This document shows positions 17,676-25,273 of a DNA stretch of 64,000 bases, piece after piece; positions within the stretch are counted from its first letter, which is position 1; the number at the start of each line of letters is the position of its first letter. Made by a program: the position numbers and the translations under genes. The notes beneath the pieces are model-generated. The model saw nothing but the letters and a program-made list of their open reading frames with translations, had not been told where the DNA came from and made no database searches. The DNA is from Sporolituus thermophilus DSM 23256 (lineage in GTDB: Bacteria; Bacillota; Negativicutes; Sporomusales; Thermosinaceae). The stretch covers positions 52,188 through 116,187 of the forward strand of contig NZ_FNBU01000007.1 in assembly GCF_900102435.1 (NCBI RefSeq), read 5' to 3'.

Positions 17676-17798
17676 CGACCTTCTTTCCACAACGGGAGGC
17701 ATGCCCGTTTCCCGGCAAACCCGGCGACCCAGCGCCATAACCTTCCTAGGTTTGCAGGCCACCGGCTTCGCCGATTAGCAAAAACCACCTCCTGAAAA
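17676..17798 (-). promoter_or_regulatory. Probable molybdenum/tungsten cofactor (Moco/Tuco) riboswitch
   Basis: The tupA leader on the minus strand holds several hairpins (CGGC-GAA-GCCG, AACCT...AGGTT, GGCG...CGCC, ACGGG...CCCGT) enclosed by a long-range GGAGG/CCTCC pairing. The 3' part, GCCTCCCGTTGTGGAAAG, closely resembles what I recall of the Escherichia coli moaA Moco element (GCCTCCCGT..TGGAAAG). Context (tungstate uptake) agrees. The ribosome site lies just after the element, so translational control is likely. The match is from memory and not scored with a covariance model. Confidence 0.65.
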
Positions 17799-17847
17799 TA
17801 TCTGGAAAATACATTCGTTCTCTATGGGTAAACTCCTGCACAAAAAA

Positions 17848-17896
17848 TAAAAAAGCGGATACCTCCACTTAACCATGGAAGGTATCCGCAAAAAAA
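17848..17896 (-). terminator. Terminator of the glycan-modification/two-component operon
   Basis: GCGGATACC / GGTATCCGC stem on the minus strand followed by TTTTTTATTTTTT; A-rich on the opposite side. It ends the operon whose last gene stops at 17934 and isolates it from tupA. Confidence 0.85.
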
Positions 17897-17933
17897 CTCT
17901 CACCGCCGGCAAATCGGCTTTCGCCGCACCACC

Positions 17934-19238
17934 CTAACTGCCGCCGCCAAGCTGCGGCAGCGTTACCGTGAAGGTACTGCCCTGACCGGGCCGGCTCGTA
18001 ACTGTAATCGCGCCGCCATGACTCTGCGCAATCCAACGGGCAATAGCTAGTCCCAGCCCGGTCCCGCCCAGTTCCCGGGACCGGGCCTTGTCTACCCGGT
18101 AAAACCGCTCAAAAATCAGCGCCTGGTGCTCAGGGGCAATGCCAATGCCGGTATCCTGCACAATAATCCGGAGCTCGGCTCTATTTCGGGCAGGCGGCTC
18201 CAGGATGGCTTTAACCTGCCCGCCCGGCGGCGTATATTTTACCGCGTTGTCCAGCAAAATCAGCAGCAATTGGCTGAGCCGCTCCCGGTCGGCATATATC
18301 ATTACCCGGTCTGGGCTATCGAGACACAGCTCAATCCCTTTCCCGCCGGCCAGCGGCTGGAGCGACCGGACGACCTGTTCAGCCACAACCTTTAGATCAA
18401 AATTCTCCTTAATCAAGTTGAATGCCCCCGCATCCCCTCTGGCCAGGGTCAACAGGTCGCTTACAATCTTCGACATCTTTCTGATTTCGTCCTTCATGTC
18501 GGACAACACCTGCTGCGCGAATGGCGACATGCTGCTCCCGTCATCGCTTTGGACGGCGTCCACCGATGTGAGCAGCACGCTCAGGGGCGTTCGCAGCTCG
18601 TGGGACGCATCAGCCACAAACTCGCGCTGGCGGCGGAACGACTCCTTAATCGGCACCATTGCCCGGCCGGCCATAATGTATCCCGCCAATGAAACGAGAA
18701 TGAGAAAAGCGAAGGACACCACGGTCGTGACCACCAGGAAGTTTTTTAAGACCTGATAATAGAGGGTGATGTCCCGGCCGACGTATACCGTTCCTAAAAA
18801 CATATCGCCATCATACACCCGCTGGGCGCAAAGCATAAGAATGGCCTCATCGCCGTTTGGGAGAACAAAGGTCTCCAAATCCACATCACCGTCAGCTGTA
18901 TCCCAGCTCCGGATTTTGGCCAGAACAGGCTCGCGCAGGGCGGGGTACGGTTCGGCCGCATTGATTAAATTACCCTGAGCGTCAAACGCGTAAAAAAACA
19001 TCCGGCCGCTGCCGTCGCGGTAATCTTCCTCCGGCATATTCGGCAGCAGTTCCTTGTGTTTGAAAATCACCAAATGCTCCCTGGCTTCCTCTTCGGCAAA
19101 CAGGCGCACTTCCTGTTTTTCCTCCGAATAAATGGTCCAGGTCAGACCGCTATAAATGATCCCTACAAACGCCAGGAGAAAAGCGGTCATCAAACCGGTA
19201 TAAAAAAGCGTTAGGCGGCGCCGAATCTTGCTGAACAT
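17934..19238 (-). CDS. Sensor histidine kinase (EnvZ/BaeS-like)
   Basis: 434 residues. TM helix at about 12-35, an extracytoplasmic sensor to about 165 with acidic character ('EEEAREHLVIF', 'NMPEEDYRDGSG'), a second TM at about 165-190, HisKA with 'FVADASHELRTPLSVLLT', and HATPase_c with 'DTGIGIAPEHQ' and 'GTGLGLAIARWI'. It sits 1 nt after the response regulator. ATG 19238 follows GGGGGA; a TTG at 19262 is possible. The acidic sensor recalls PhoQ/PmrB-like kinases, but this is weak evidence. Confidence 0.9.
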   Translation of the reverse strand: MFSKIRRRLTLFYTGLMTAFLLAFVGIIYSGLTWTIYSEEKQEVRLFAEEEAREHLVIFKHKELLPNMPEEDYRDGSGRMFFYAFDAQGNLINAAEPYPALREPVLAKIRSWDTADGDVDLETFVLPNGDEAILMLCAQRVYDGDMFLGTVYVGRDITLYYQVLKNFLVVTTVVSFAFLILVSLAGYIMAGRAMVPIKESFRRQREFVADASHELRTPLSVLLTSVDAVQSDDGSSMSPFAQQVLSDMKDEIRKMSKIVSDLLTLARGDAGAFNLIKENFDLKVVAEQVVRSLQPLAGGKGIELCLDSPDRVMIYADRERLSQLLLILLDNAVKYTPPGGQVKAILEPPARNRAELRIIVQDTGIGIAPEHQALIFERFYRVDKARSRELGGTGLGLAIARWIAQSHGGAITVTSRPGQGSTFTVTLPQLGGGS

Positions 19239-19239
19239 C

Positions 19240-19920
19240 TTATTCCCCCAGCTTATACCCAATTCCCCGAATATTGTGAATTAGCTTTTCCTCGCCGGGG
19301 AAGTCGATTTTTTTGCGCAACAGGCGGACATAGGCATCCAGGTTATTGGAAGATACTTCGGACTCAAGGCCCCAAACACGGTCTAAAATCACTTCCCGCG
19401 GCACGACTTTGCCCCGATTTTGCACCAACAGGTCAAGCATTTGAAACTCCCGCCCGGTCAGCTGGATTTCCCGAGCGCCCCGCCGCACTACCCGCGTCGT
19501 GCGGTTAAGCACCAAGTCGCCCACCTGGACGATATCTTCTTTGAGGGCAACAACACTGCGGCGGGACAAGGCGCGGATCCGCGCCATGAGTTCGGAAAAC
19601 TCGAAAGGCTTGACCAGATAATCGTCGGCGCCGGTATCCAGCCCCAAGACTTTATCATCGACGGCATCCCGGGCCGTCAGCATCAAAATCGCGCCCTGAT
19701 ACCCCTTCTTGCGCAATCTGTCGCATACCTCCAGACCACTCATGCCCGGCATCATCCAATCCAAAATGGCTACGTCGTAAGGGGAGTACAGGGCGTATTC
19801 CAACGCGGCGTTTCCTTCTGTCACCCAGTCAACCTGCATTTTTTCTTTTTCCAGCATATGCCTAATGAGCTTGCCCAGACGGGTGTCATCCTCAGCCAGT
19901 AAAATCCGCATCTTCATCAC
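19240..19920 (-). CDS. OmpR-family response regulator
   Basis: 226 residues. Receiver domain with acidic pocket 'LLAEDD', phosphoacceptor Asp in 'VAILDWMMPG', Thr in 'MLTARDA' and Lys in 'DYLVKPFEF'; C-terminal winged helix ending 'NLDAYVRLLRKKID...IRGIGYKLGE'. Partner of the kinase downstream. Encoded in the same operon as envelope glycosyltransferases, so it probably autoregulates that operon. Confidence 0.93.
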   Translation of the reverse strand: MMKMRILLAEDDTRLGKLIRHMLEKEKMQVDWVTEGNAALEYALYSPYDVAILDWMMPGMSGLEVCDRLRKKGYQGAILMLTARDAVDDKVLGLDTGADDYLVKPFEFSELMARIRALSRRSVVALKEDIVQVGDLVLNRTTRVVRRGAREIQLTGREFQMLDLLVQNRGKVVPREVILDRVWGLESEVSSNNLDAYVRLLRKKIDFPGEEKLIHNIRGIGYKLGE

Positions 19921-19957
19921 CTGCTATATCCCTTTCGCCACGGCCGCCGTTTCCCCT

Positions 19958-20701
19958 TTAACTCGAGTGACGGGGCGCGACCAAATCGGTATGCTTATTC
20001 TGCCACGAATTCCGCGTCTTATAGTACCGCCACATTTCCACAAAAACTTTTTTAATGACCGACGTGCTGGCCAGGGTAGATTGCCCGGCAACGCGCGGGT
20101 GATAAACAAGGCCAATTTCCCGGATGGTGTAGCCCCGCCGGTGGGCCTCGAGCAGCAGCTCGGCGTCAATAAACGACCCTTCCGACTTTAAGACAATGTT
20201 CTGGTAAATTTCCCGTTTGAACAGTTTAAAGGAGAAATTAACGTCCCGGACCTTAAGCCCAAAAATCAGGCGGATCATCAGGTTGTACACCTTGGAGATA
20301 ACTTTCCGCCGCAACGGTTCATCCCGGGTCAGGCGGTAGCCGATAAGCATGTCGGCGTCGCCGATTTGCGGGATGGCGTTTTTAACATCATCGAAATCAA
20401 GCGGCAAATCGGAGTCCATGTACAAAATATAGTCTTTGGTCGCGTGAGCAAACCCGGTTTTGAGCGCCCCTCCCAATTTGCGGTTAACTTCGTGATGAAT
20501 AACCCGGATTACGGGATAGCGCCGGGCCAATTGGTCAGCCAACGCCCCGCTCCCGTCGGTGCTGGCGTCGTCGACGACTACAATCTCATAATCGATGCCT
20601 AATTTATTGCCGATCGCCATCGCGCCGTGTACGCAGGGCTCAATATTGTCAATTTCGTTGTACATGGGAAAAACAAACGACAGACTGAATGGTTTTTTCA
20701 T
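19958..20701 (-). CDS. GT2-family polyprenyl-phosphate glycosyltransferase (ArnC/FlmF-like)
   Basis: 247 residues. 'FVFPMYNEIDNIEPCV' and 'IVVVDDASTDGSG' start the GT-A fold, DXD-like 'LYMDSDLPLDFDDV' follows; no C-terminal TM pair as in ArnC, so it is closer to short DPM1-like enzymes. It should move a sugar from an NDP donor to undecaprenyl phosphate at the inner face of the membrane. ATG 20701 follows GGAGGCAACCAAC. Placed between the ArnT-like gene and the regulator pair. Confidence 0.88.
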   Translation of the reverse strand: MKKPFSLSFVFPMYNEIDNIEPCVHGAMAIGNKLGIDYEIVVVDDASTDGSGALADQLARRYPVIRVIHHEVNRKLGGALKTGFAHATKDYILYMDSDLPLDFDDVKNAIPQIGDADMLIGYRLTRDEPLRRKVISKVYNLMIRLIFGLKVRDVNFSFKLFKREIYQNIVLKSEGSFIDAELLLEAHRRGYTIREIGLVYHPRVAGQSTLASTSVIKKVFVEMWRYYKTRNSWQNKHTDLVAPRHSS

Positions 20702-20716
20702 GTTGGTTGCCTCCAA

Positions 20717-22273
20717 TCATTTCGCATCTTTCAAGAGCAAAACTTTATCTTCTTGCCGGTAAAGCAGCTGCAGATCGCCCTGCAGGGAAACCGGGAGCTT
20801 ACGGTAGGCGTTCTCACTCAGAATGAAATAGGCTTTGCCCGCCGCGCCGGCGATAACGTCAGAGGCTTGTTCCGCCGCTTTGATTTCAATCCCCGGCATA
20901 CCGGCGTAATACATAAAACCAGGACGGTAAAACTTAGCCACATAGACAGGCGTCTGACCGTCGTAGCGAGCCGCAAAAGCCGTGGCAAACTCTTTCATGG
21001 AAAAGGCCGGGGCTGCGGCCGGCAGCAGGGCCGTCATCAACGCGGCGACAAACAAGGCCATGCCGATTGTTAGCGAAGCCACCGTCCCGCGGCCGCCATG
21101 GCGGACGGCGCTCCACCAGACCATCGCCACCATCGCCGCCAAAGCGGTACATACGGCCACCACTCCTGGCATCAGGGCCGGGGCTAATTTCGCGCCGGCC
21201 AGCCCCAGAGCCGCCGCTAACGCGCCGGCCAGCAGCGTCAGGACAAAAGCGGCAAGATAGACTGCCCAACGGTCACGGGCAGCCAGCGTCCGGTCGATAT
21301 ACCAGCCGACCAGCAGCGCCAGCGGTGGATACATGGGCAAAATATACGAAACCAGCTTGGTCTGGGACAGGGTGAAAAAGCCAAACACCACACCGGCCCA
21401 CACCAGCAAAAACGATAGCGCTTCGCCCCCGGCGCTTTGCCGCTCGCGCCAGGCAGCGCGCCCGGCCTGGATGAGGAAGGCAGTCCACGGAAAAAAACCG
21501 ACTAGCAAAACCGGAAAGTAGTAATACCACAGTTTGCCCTCGGGATGCTCGGGCTGCAAAAAGCGGGTAACGTTATGAAAGCCCAGAAAAGTGTTGACAA
21601 ACTCCAGGCCGTGATAGGCGTACATCGCCCCGTACCAGGGGAGAGCAATGGCCGCGAAAACAAGCGCGCCGCTTATCAGCCGCAGCCGGCGCCAAATCCC
21701 CCAATTGCGGGTCAAGGTATAATGCAGGCCGAGAATCAAAGCCGGAAAAACAACACCAATGGGCCCCTTGGTAACCACCGCCAGGGCGGCGCTGGCGTAG
21801 GCCAGGTAGTAGCGTCCCTGAAAAAAGCCCAGGAGCGACACCGTAAGGAAGAAGGTCAGGGTGATATCGGTAACCGCCGCCTTGCCCAGATAGAAATATT
21901 CAAAGCTCGTTGCCAGCACCAGCGCGGCAATAGCACCCGCGCGGTCGCTAAACAGCCGCGCCCCGGCGCAATAAACGGTCACGACGCCGCCAACGGCCAG
22001 TAAAGCCGAGGGAAAGCGGGCGCTGAACTCGCTGTCGCCAAACAGGCGGATGGCACCGGCTACCAGCCAATAGTACATAGGAGGCTTGTCATACCAAAAA
22101 TCACCGTAAATGCGCGGCGAGATTAAATCGCCATACTGCAGCATCTCCCGCGCCGTTTCGGCATAAACAGGCTCATCCGGGTCCAGCAGCGGCACGCTGC
22201 CCAGCCGGAAAAACATAACGAACGCCGCTACGCAGATAATTGCCAGCAGACGAAACCAAGGTTTACTGATCAT
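20717..22273 (-). CDS. ArnT/GT39-family lipid A-type glycosyltransferase
   Basis: 519 residues with about 11-12 TM helices. First periplasmic loop carries 'LLDPDEPVYAETAREML' with the catalytic acidic pair (Asp, Glu) typical of ArnT and PMT-like GT-C enzymes, and 'WYDKPPMYYWLVAGAIRLFGDSEFSARFPSAL' is the ArnT signature. It takes a sugar from a polyprenyl phosphate carrier on the outer face of the inner membrane and transfers it to lipid A or a similar acceptor. ATG 22273 follows AGGAGGGAAT; the longer frame to 22345 is not supported. Confidence 0.9.
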   Translation of the reverse strand: MISKPWFRLLAIICVAAFVMFFRLGSVPLLDPDEPVYAETAREMLQYGDLISPRIYGDFWYDKPPMYYWLVAGAIRLFGDSEFSARFPSALLAVGGVVTVYCAGARLFSDRAGAIAALVLATSFEYFYLGKAAVTDITLTFFLTVSLLGFFQGRYYLAYASAALAVVTKGPIGVVFPALILGLHYTLTRNWGIWRRLRLISGALVFAAIALPWYGAMYAYHGLEFVNTFLGFHNVTRFLQPEHPEGKLWYYYFPVLLVGFFPWTAFLIQAGRAAWRERQSAGGEALSFLLVWAGVVFGFFTLSQTKLVSYILPMYPPLALLVGWYIDRTLAARDRWAVYLAAFVLTLLAGALAAALGLAGAKLAPALMPGVVAVCTALAAMVAMVWWSAVRHGGRGTVASLTIGMALFVAALMTALLPAAAPAFSMKEFATAFAARYDGQTPVYVAKFYRPGFMYYAGMPGIEIKAAEQASDVIAGAAGKAYFILSENAYRKLPVSLQGDLQLLYRQEDKVLLLKDAK

Positions 22274-22341
22274 ATTCCCTCCTGAAAAGTTTATCGGCCT
22301 CATGCGCCGACCGCCGTTCCGCCCGGACGACCTTGGATGCT

Positions 22342-23253
22342 TCACCGCAAGCTTGTCAGCGTCCGGCCCAGGCCCTCGGCCAGCGAATAGACCGGCTGCC
22401 AGTCCAAATTGGCGCAGGCGGCCAAAATTTTTAGCGCCGACCGGTAAATGTCGCCCGCCCGCGGCGGCGCATACTGCGTTATCAGCGGTTTGCCCACCAG
22501 CCGCTGCATCAGACGAACAAGCTCATTAATCGATATTTCCTGCCCGGTGCCGATATTGTAGCTGCGGTTGGCGTTAGCGGTAAACAGAGCGCGGTAGTTG
22601 GCCTCGGCCACATCGCGGACATAGATGAAATCCCGCGTTTGGGTGCCGTCGCCAAAGACGGTAAGCGGCTCGCCAACCAGCGCCTTCGTCAAAAAGCTGC
22701 TAATGACGCCGCCTTCACCGCTGTCCGTCTGACGCTCGCCGTAGACGTTGGCATAGCGCAGCGTCACATACTCGAGACCAAAATTTTTATAATACAGCTC
22801 CAGATATTTTTCGGCGGTAAGTTTACTCAGCCCGTAAAAAGATGTGGGCTGCTTGTCCGCTTCCTCATGGAGCGGTAAAACCGCCGGATCGCCGTACACC
22901 GCCGCGCTGGAAGCAAAGACAATCCGTTTCACGCCTGAAGAGCGGCAGGCCTCCAGAAGATTGACCAGTCCCATGATGTTGACATCACAATCGTACCGCG
23001 GGTCGGCCAGCGATTTAGGAACGGTGGTCTGGGCCGCTTGGTGGATGACAAAATCAAATCGTTCAGCGCCCAACAAGTCCACAAGGTCCCGCTCCCGGAC
23101 ATCCTTTTCAATAAAACGCGCCGCAGGGTTCACATTAGCCAGACAGCCGGCGCTGAGATTGTCCAAAACGACGGTCTGAAAGCCAGCTTCAATCAGCCGA
23201 TCGACGATATGGGAACCGATAAAGCCCGCTCCCCCGGTAACCAACACTTTCAT
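22342..23253 (-). CDS. NAD-dependent sugar epimerase (UDP-glucose/UDP-GlcNAc 4-epimerase family)
   Basis: 303 residues of the extended SDR family. 'VLVTGGAGFIGSHIVDRLI' binds NAD, the catalytic triad is in 'ASSAAVYGD' and 'SFYGLSKLTAEKYLELY' (YxxxK), and 'NVYGERQTDSGEGGVISSF' is the substrate loop. It is close to GalE/WbpP-type enzymes. In this operon UDP-GlcNAc to UDP-GalNAc is a plausible reaction, but substrate is inferred. ATG 23253 has AGGAGG 9 nt upstream; it overlaps the preceding gene's stop. Confidence 0.9.
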   Translation of the reverse strand: MKVLVTGGAGFIGSHIVDRLIEAGFQTVVLDNLSAGCLANVNPAARFIEKDVRERDLVDLLGAERFDFVIHQAAQTTVPKSLADPRYDCDVNIMGLVNLLEACRSSGVKRIVFASSAAVYGDPAVLPLHEEADKQPTSFYGLSKLTAEKYLELYYKNFGLEYVTLRYANVYGERQTDSGEGGVISSFLTKALVGEPLTVFGDGTQTRDFIYVRDVAEANYRALFTANANRSYNIGTGQEISINELVRLMQRLVGKPLITQYAPPRAGDIYRSALKILAACANLDWQPVYSLAEGLGRTLTSLR

Positions 23254-24266
23254 CCGCACTTACCTCCTTCGTCAGCCGCCAGCAATTGGCTGTTTTTCAG
23301 GAAATGATAGCCAAAAACACGAACCATGGCAATAAAACCGAGCATAAAAGGCAGGTACTCGCTGAATAACCGCCACAAGAGCGCGGCAATTCCAACCATG
23401 CTGGCGGGATAGAGCGTGCTAAACAGGAAGACAAAGCCGCCTTCGGCAACACCCGCGCCGCCAGGCGTCGGCGCAAAATACAGCACAAAATTGAGCAAAA
23501 CGACCCGGCCAAGAACCGTCCCCCAGGCCACCGGAGCGCCCATGCCGGCAAACAGGACCGGCACAATACCATACAGGGCAAGCAAACTAAAAATCGTGTA
23601 CACAAAGGCTTCGGCCAGACCGCGACCGTTTTGGCCAAGCAGCGTCAACGCCGCTTCCAGATCCCGGAAAAAGCGCAATAATTGACGGGCCTTTCCCGGC
23701 AACAAGCGACAGGCCACCCGTTTAAACAGCAGGGCAAACCGCCGCACCCGCATTAGCTTTAGCATTCCGCAGCCGGCGACGACAATAGCCATTGCCGCGC
23801 CTACCGCTAAATGTTTGGGGAACCACGCCGCGATCCCGTCGTCCAAGTAGACGACTACCGGCAGGCAAAGAACCAAAACGAACAACGATAAAAGGGTGCG
23901 GACGACCGCCAGGACCGTTGCTTTGCCAACGGGAACGCCGGCCTTGCGGAGCAGTGCTACCTGCGCAACCGGCCCGCCGGTAGCACCAGGGGTTAATAGC
24001 GCAAAAAAGTAATTGCCCAAAATTACCGGCACGCATTGTTTGAGCGTAACGGCCGCCCCGGCCAGCTCGGCCATGCGTTTTAGGCGATAGGCGTCAAAGT
24101 AAAGACCGGTTGCCACGAGCCCCAGGACAAGCAACACGGCCCACAGCCGCAGCGCCCGCAAATGGATAAACATCTGGGCGTCAAAAGTGGCAAAAATTAC
24201 CGCCGCCGTTGCCGCCAGCAGCAGACCAAGGCTAGCAGCCAGCCGCAAACTAACTTGTTTCATCAT
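23250..24266 (-). CDS. Lysylphosphatidylglycerol synthase-like TM protein (UPF0104 flippase)
   Basis: 338 residues, about eight TM helices, LPG_synthase_TM family (AglD/MprF N-terminal half). Motif 'LTPGATGGPVAQVALLRKAGVP' near residue 85 and 'FAPTPGGAGVAEGGFV' near 270 are the family hallmarks. Members act in lipid-linked sugar flipping or related steps. Overlaps both neighbours by a few nt, which shows tight coupling with the deacetylase and the epimerase. Confidence 0.85.
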   Translation of the reverse strand: MMKQVSLRLAASLGLLLAATAAVIFATFDAQMFIHLRALRLWAVLLVLGLVATGLYFDAYRLKRMAELAGAAVTLKQCVPVILGNYFFALLTPGATGGPVAQVALLRKAGVPVGKATVLAVVRTLLSLFVLVLCLPVVVYLDDGIAAWFPKHLAVGAAMAIVVAGCGMLKLMRVRRFALLFKRVACRLLPGKARQLLRFFRDLEAALTLLGQNGRGLAEAFVYTIFSLLALYGIVPVLFAGMGAPVAWGTVLGRVVLLNFVLYFAPTPGGAGVAEGGFVFLFSTLYPASMVGIAALLWRLFSEYLPFMLGFIAMVRVFGYHFLKNSQLLAADEGGKCG

Positions 24267-25107
24267 CCAACTCCCAGTAGTTGATAAGTTTTATTTTATG
24301 GCGCTGCAGCGCCCCTAAAACTTCCGCACTGCGCAGGGCCGCCAATTCCTCCTGCCACTGATACCTCCACCCGTAGGCCGCATCAAGGACCTTATTGTCC
24401 ATACCTGGATGAACCATGATTTCCGATAGCCCCTCAGGCAGGTTCTCAATCACCGCTTTAAGGTTGGCGGCATGCATGGTCCCGCCGGTCAGCATGCCAA
24501 AGAAGTGCTGCGGACTTTTTAGACCGCTGCGGGCATACTGGCGCCGGGCCCAGGCGGCGCAAACCGTTAACGCCGTCCGCGCCAGCACGCGGCCAACCGT
24601 ATATTGCTTTGGAAAAAAGGACAGCGGCTCGGCAGGAATGCGGATTTTGGTCACCTGGAATTCACGGGCGATTTTGGCAACAATAGGCGCCAGTCCAGGC
24701 AACACATGCAAGTGCTGATGGCTGTCGAGGTGGCTGATAGCGATGCCGCTCCCGACCACTTTTTGCATTTGGCAGCGCAGTTCATACTCAATATGTTCTT
24801 TGGCAATGGCCCCGCGTAAATAGCGGCGCGCAAAAGCGCCATAGTCAGGCAGCAGCTTGCCGTCATCGGTCAGCAGGGTATTAATGTTGCCCCGCGCCAC
24901 CGGCCGCGCCCCCACTAATGTAAGGTGCACGCCCACACTCAGCCGCGGATGCTGCCGGGCCAGGGCGACGGCGTGGGCGAAAGCGTTACCGCCGGCCATA
25001 AGGGATGCACTGGTCACACAGCCTTCGCGATGGCTGGCAATAATAGCATTATTGATACTTTCATGAAGCCCAAAATCATCGGCATTGACAATTAACCGTT
25101 TGATCAT
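24250..25107 (-). CDS. ChbG/YdjC-family deacetylase (NaxD-like)
   Basis: 285 residues. Metal motif 'VNADDFGLHES' with DD at the N-terminus, 'VGVHLTLVGARP' with His near 70, and 'SHLDSHQHLHVLPG' with HxxxxHxH-like ligands near 130 place it in the carbohydrate deacetylase family. In Francisella the YdjC member NaxD deacetylates undecaprenyl-P-hexosamine before transfer to lipid A, and the present gene set matches that pathway. First gene of the seven-gene operon. ATG 25107 has only a weak GGTGGTG site; a GTG at 25113 is an alternative. Confidence 0.86.
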   Translation of the reverse strand: MIKRLIVNADDFGLHESINNAIIASHREGCVTSASLMAGGNAFAHAVALARQHPRLSVGVHLTLVGARPVARGNINTLLTDDGKLLPDYGAFARRYLRGAIAKEHIEYELRCQMQKVVGSGIAISHLDSHQHLHVLPGLAPIVAKIAREFQVTKIRIPAEPLSFFPKQYTVGRVLARTALTVCAAWARRQYARSGLKSPQHFFGMLTGGTMHAANLKAVIENLPEGLSEIMVHPGMDNKVLDAAYGWRYQWQEELAALRSAEVLGALQRHKIKLINYWELDDETS

Positions 25108-25204
25108 GATCACCACCCGTCTACCGAAAACATCTACCCCGGACGCACCGGTCCGCAGCAAGTCCAGTATACGACCCGATTCTGAAAAAAAACTGAAAAA
25201 AGAC

Positions 25205-25252
25205 CAAAAAACAGCGGTGATTAGAGGACTTTTCCCCAATCACCGCTGTCGG
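25205..25252 (-). terminator. Terminator after the flavoprotein gene
   Basis: ACAGCGGTGATT / AATCACCGCTGT 12-bp stem, followed on the minus strand by TTTTTTGGTCTTTTTT. It lies between the stop at 25274 and the next operon. Confidence 0.88.
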
Positions 25253-25273
25253 CTATTTTGGCAGTTTGCTCTT

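Noticed and set aside
17676..17798. Cyclic-di-GMP-I (GEMM) riboswitch as an explanation of the tupA leader
   Set aside because: The 5' half of GEMM (GGCAAACC...ACGCAAAG) is absent; the 3' end and gene context fit Moco/Tuco better.
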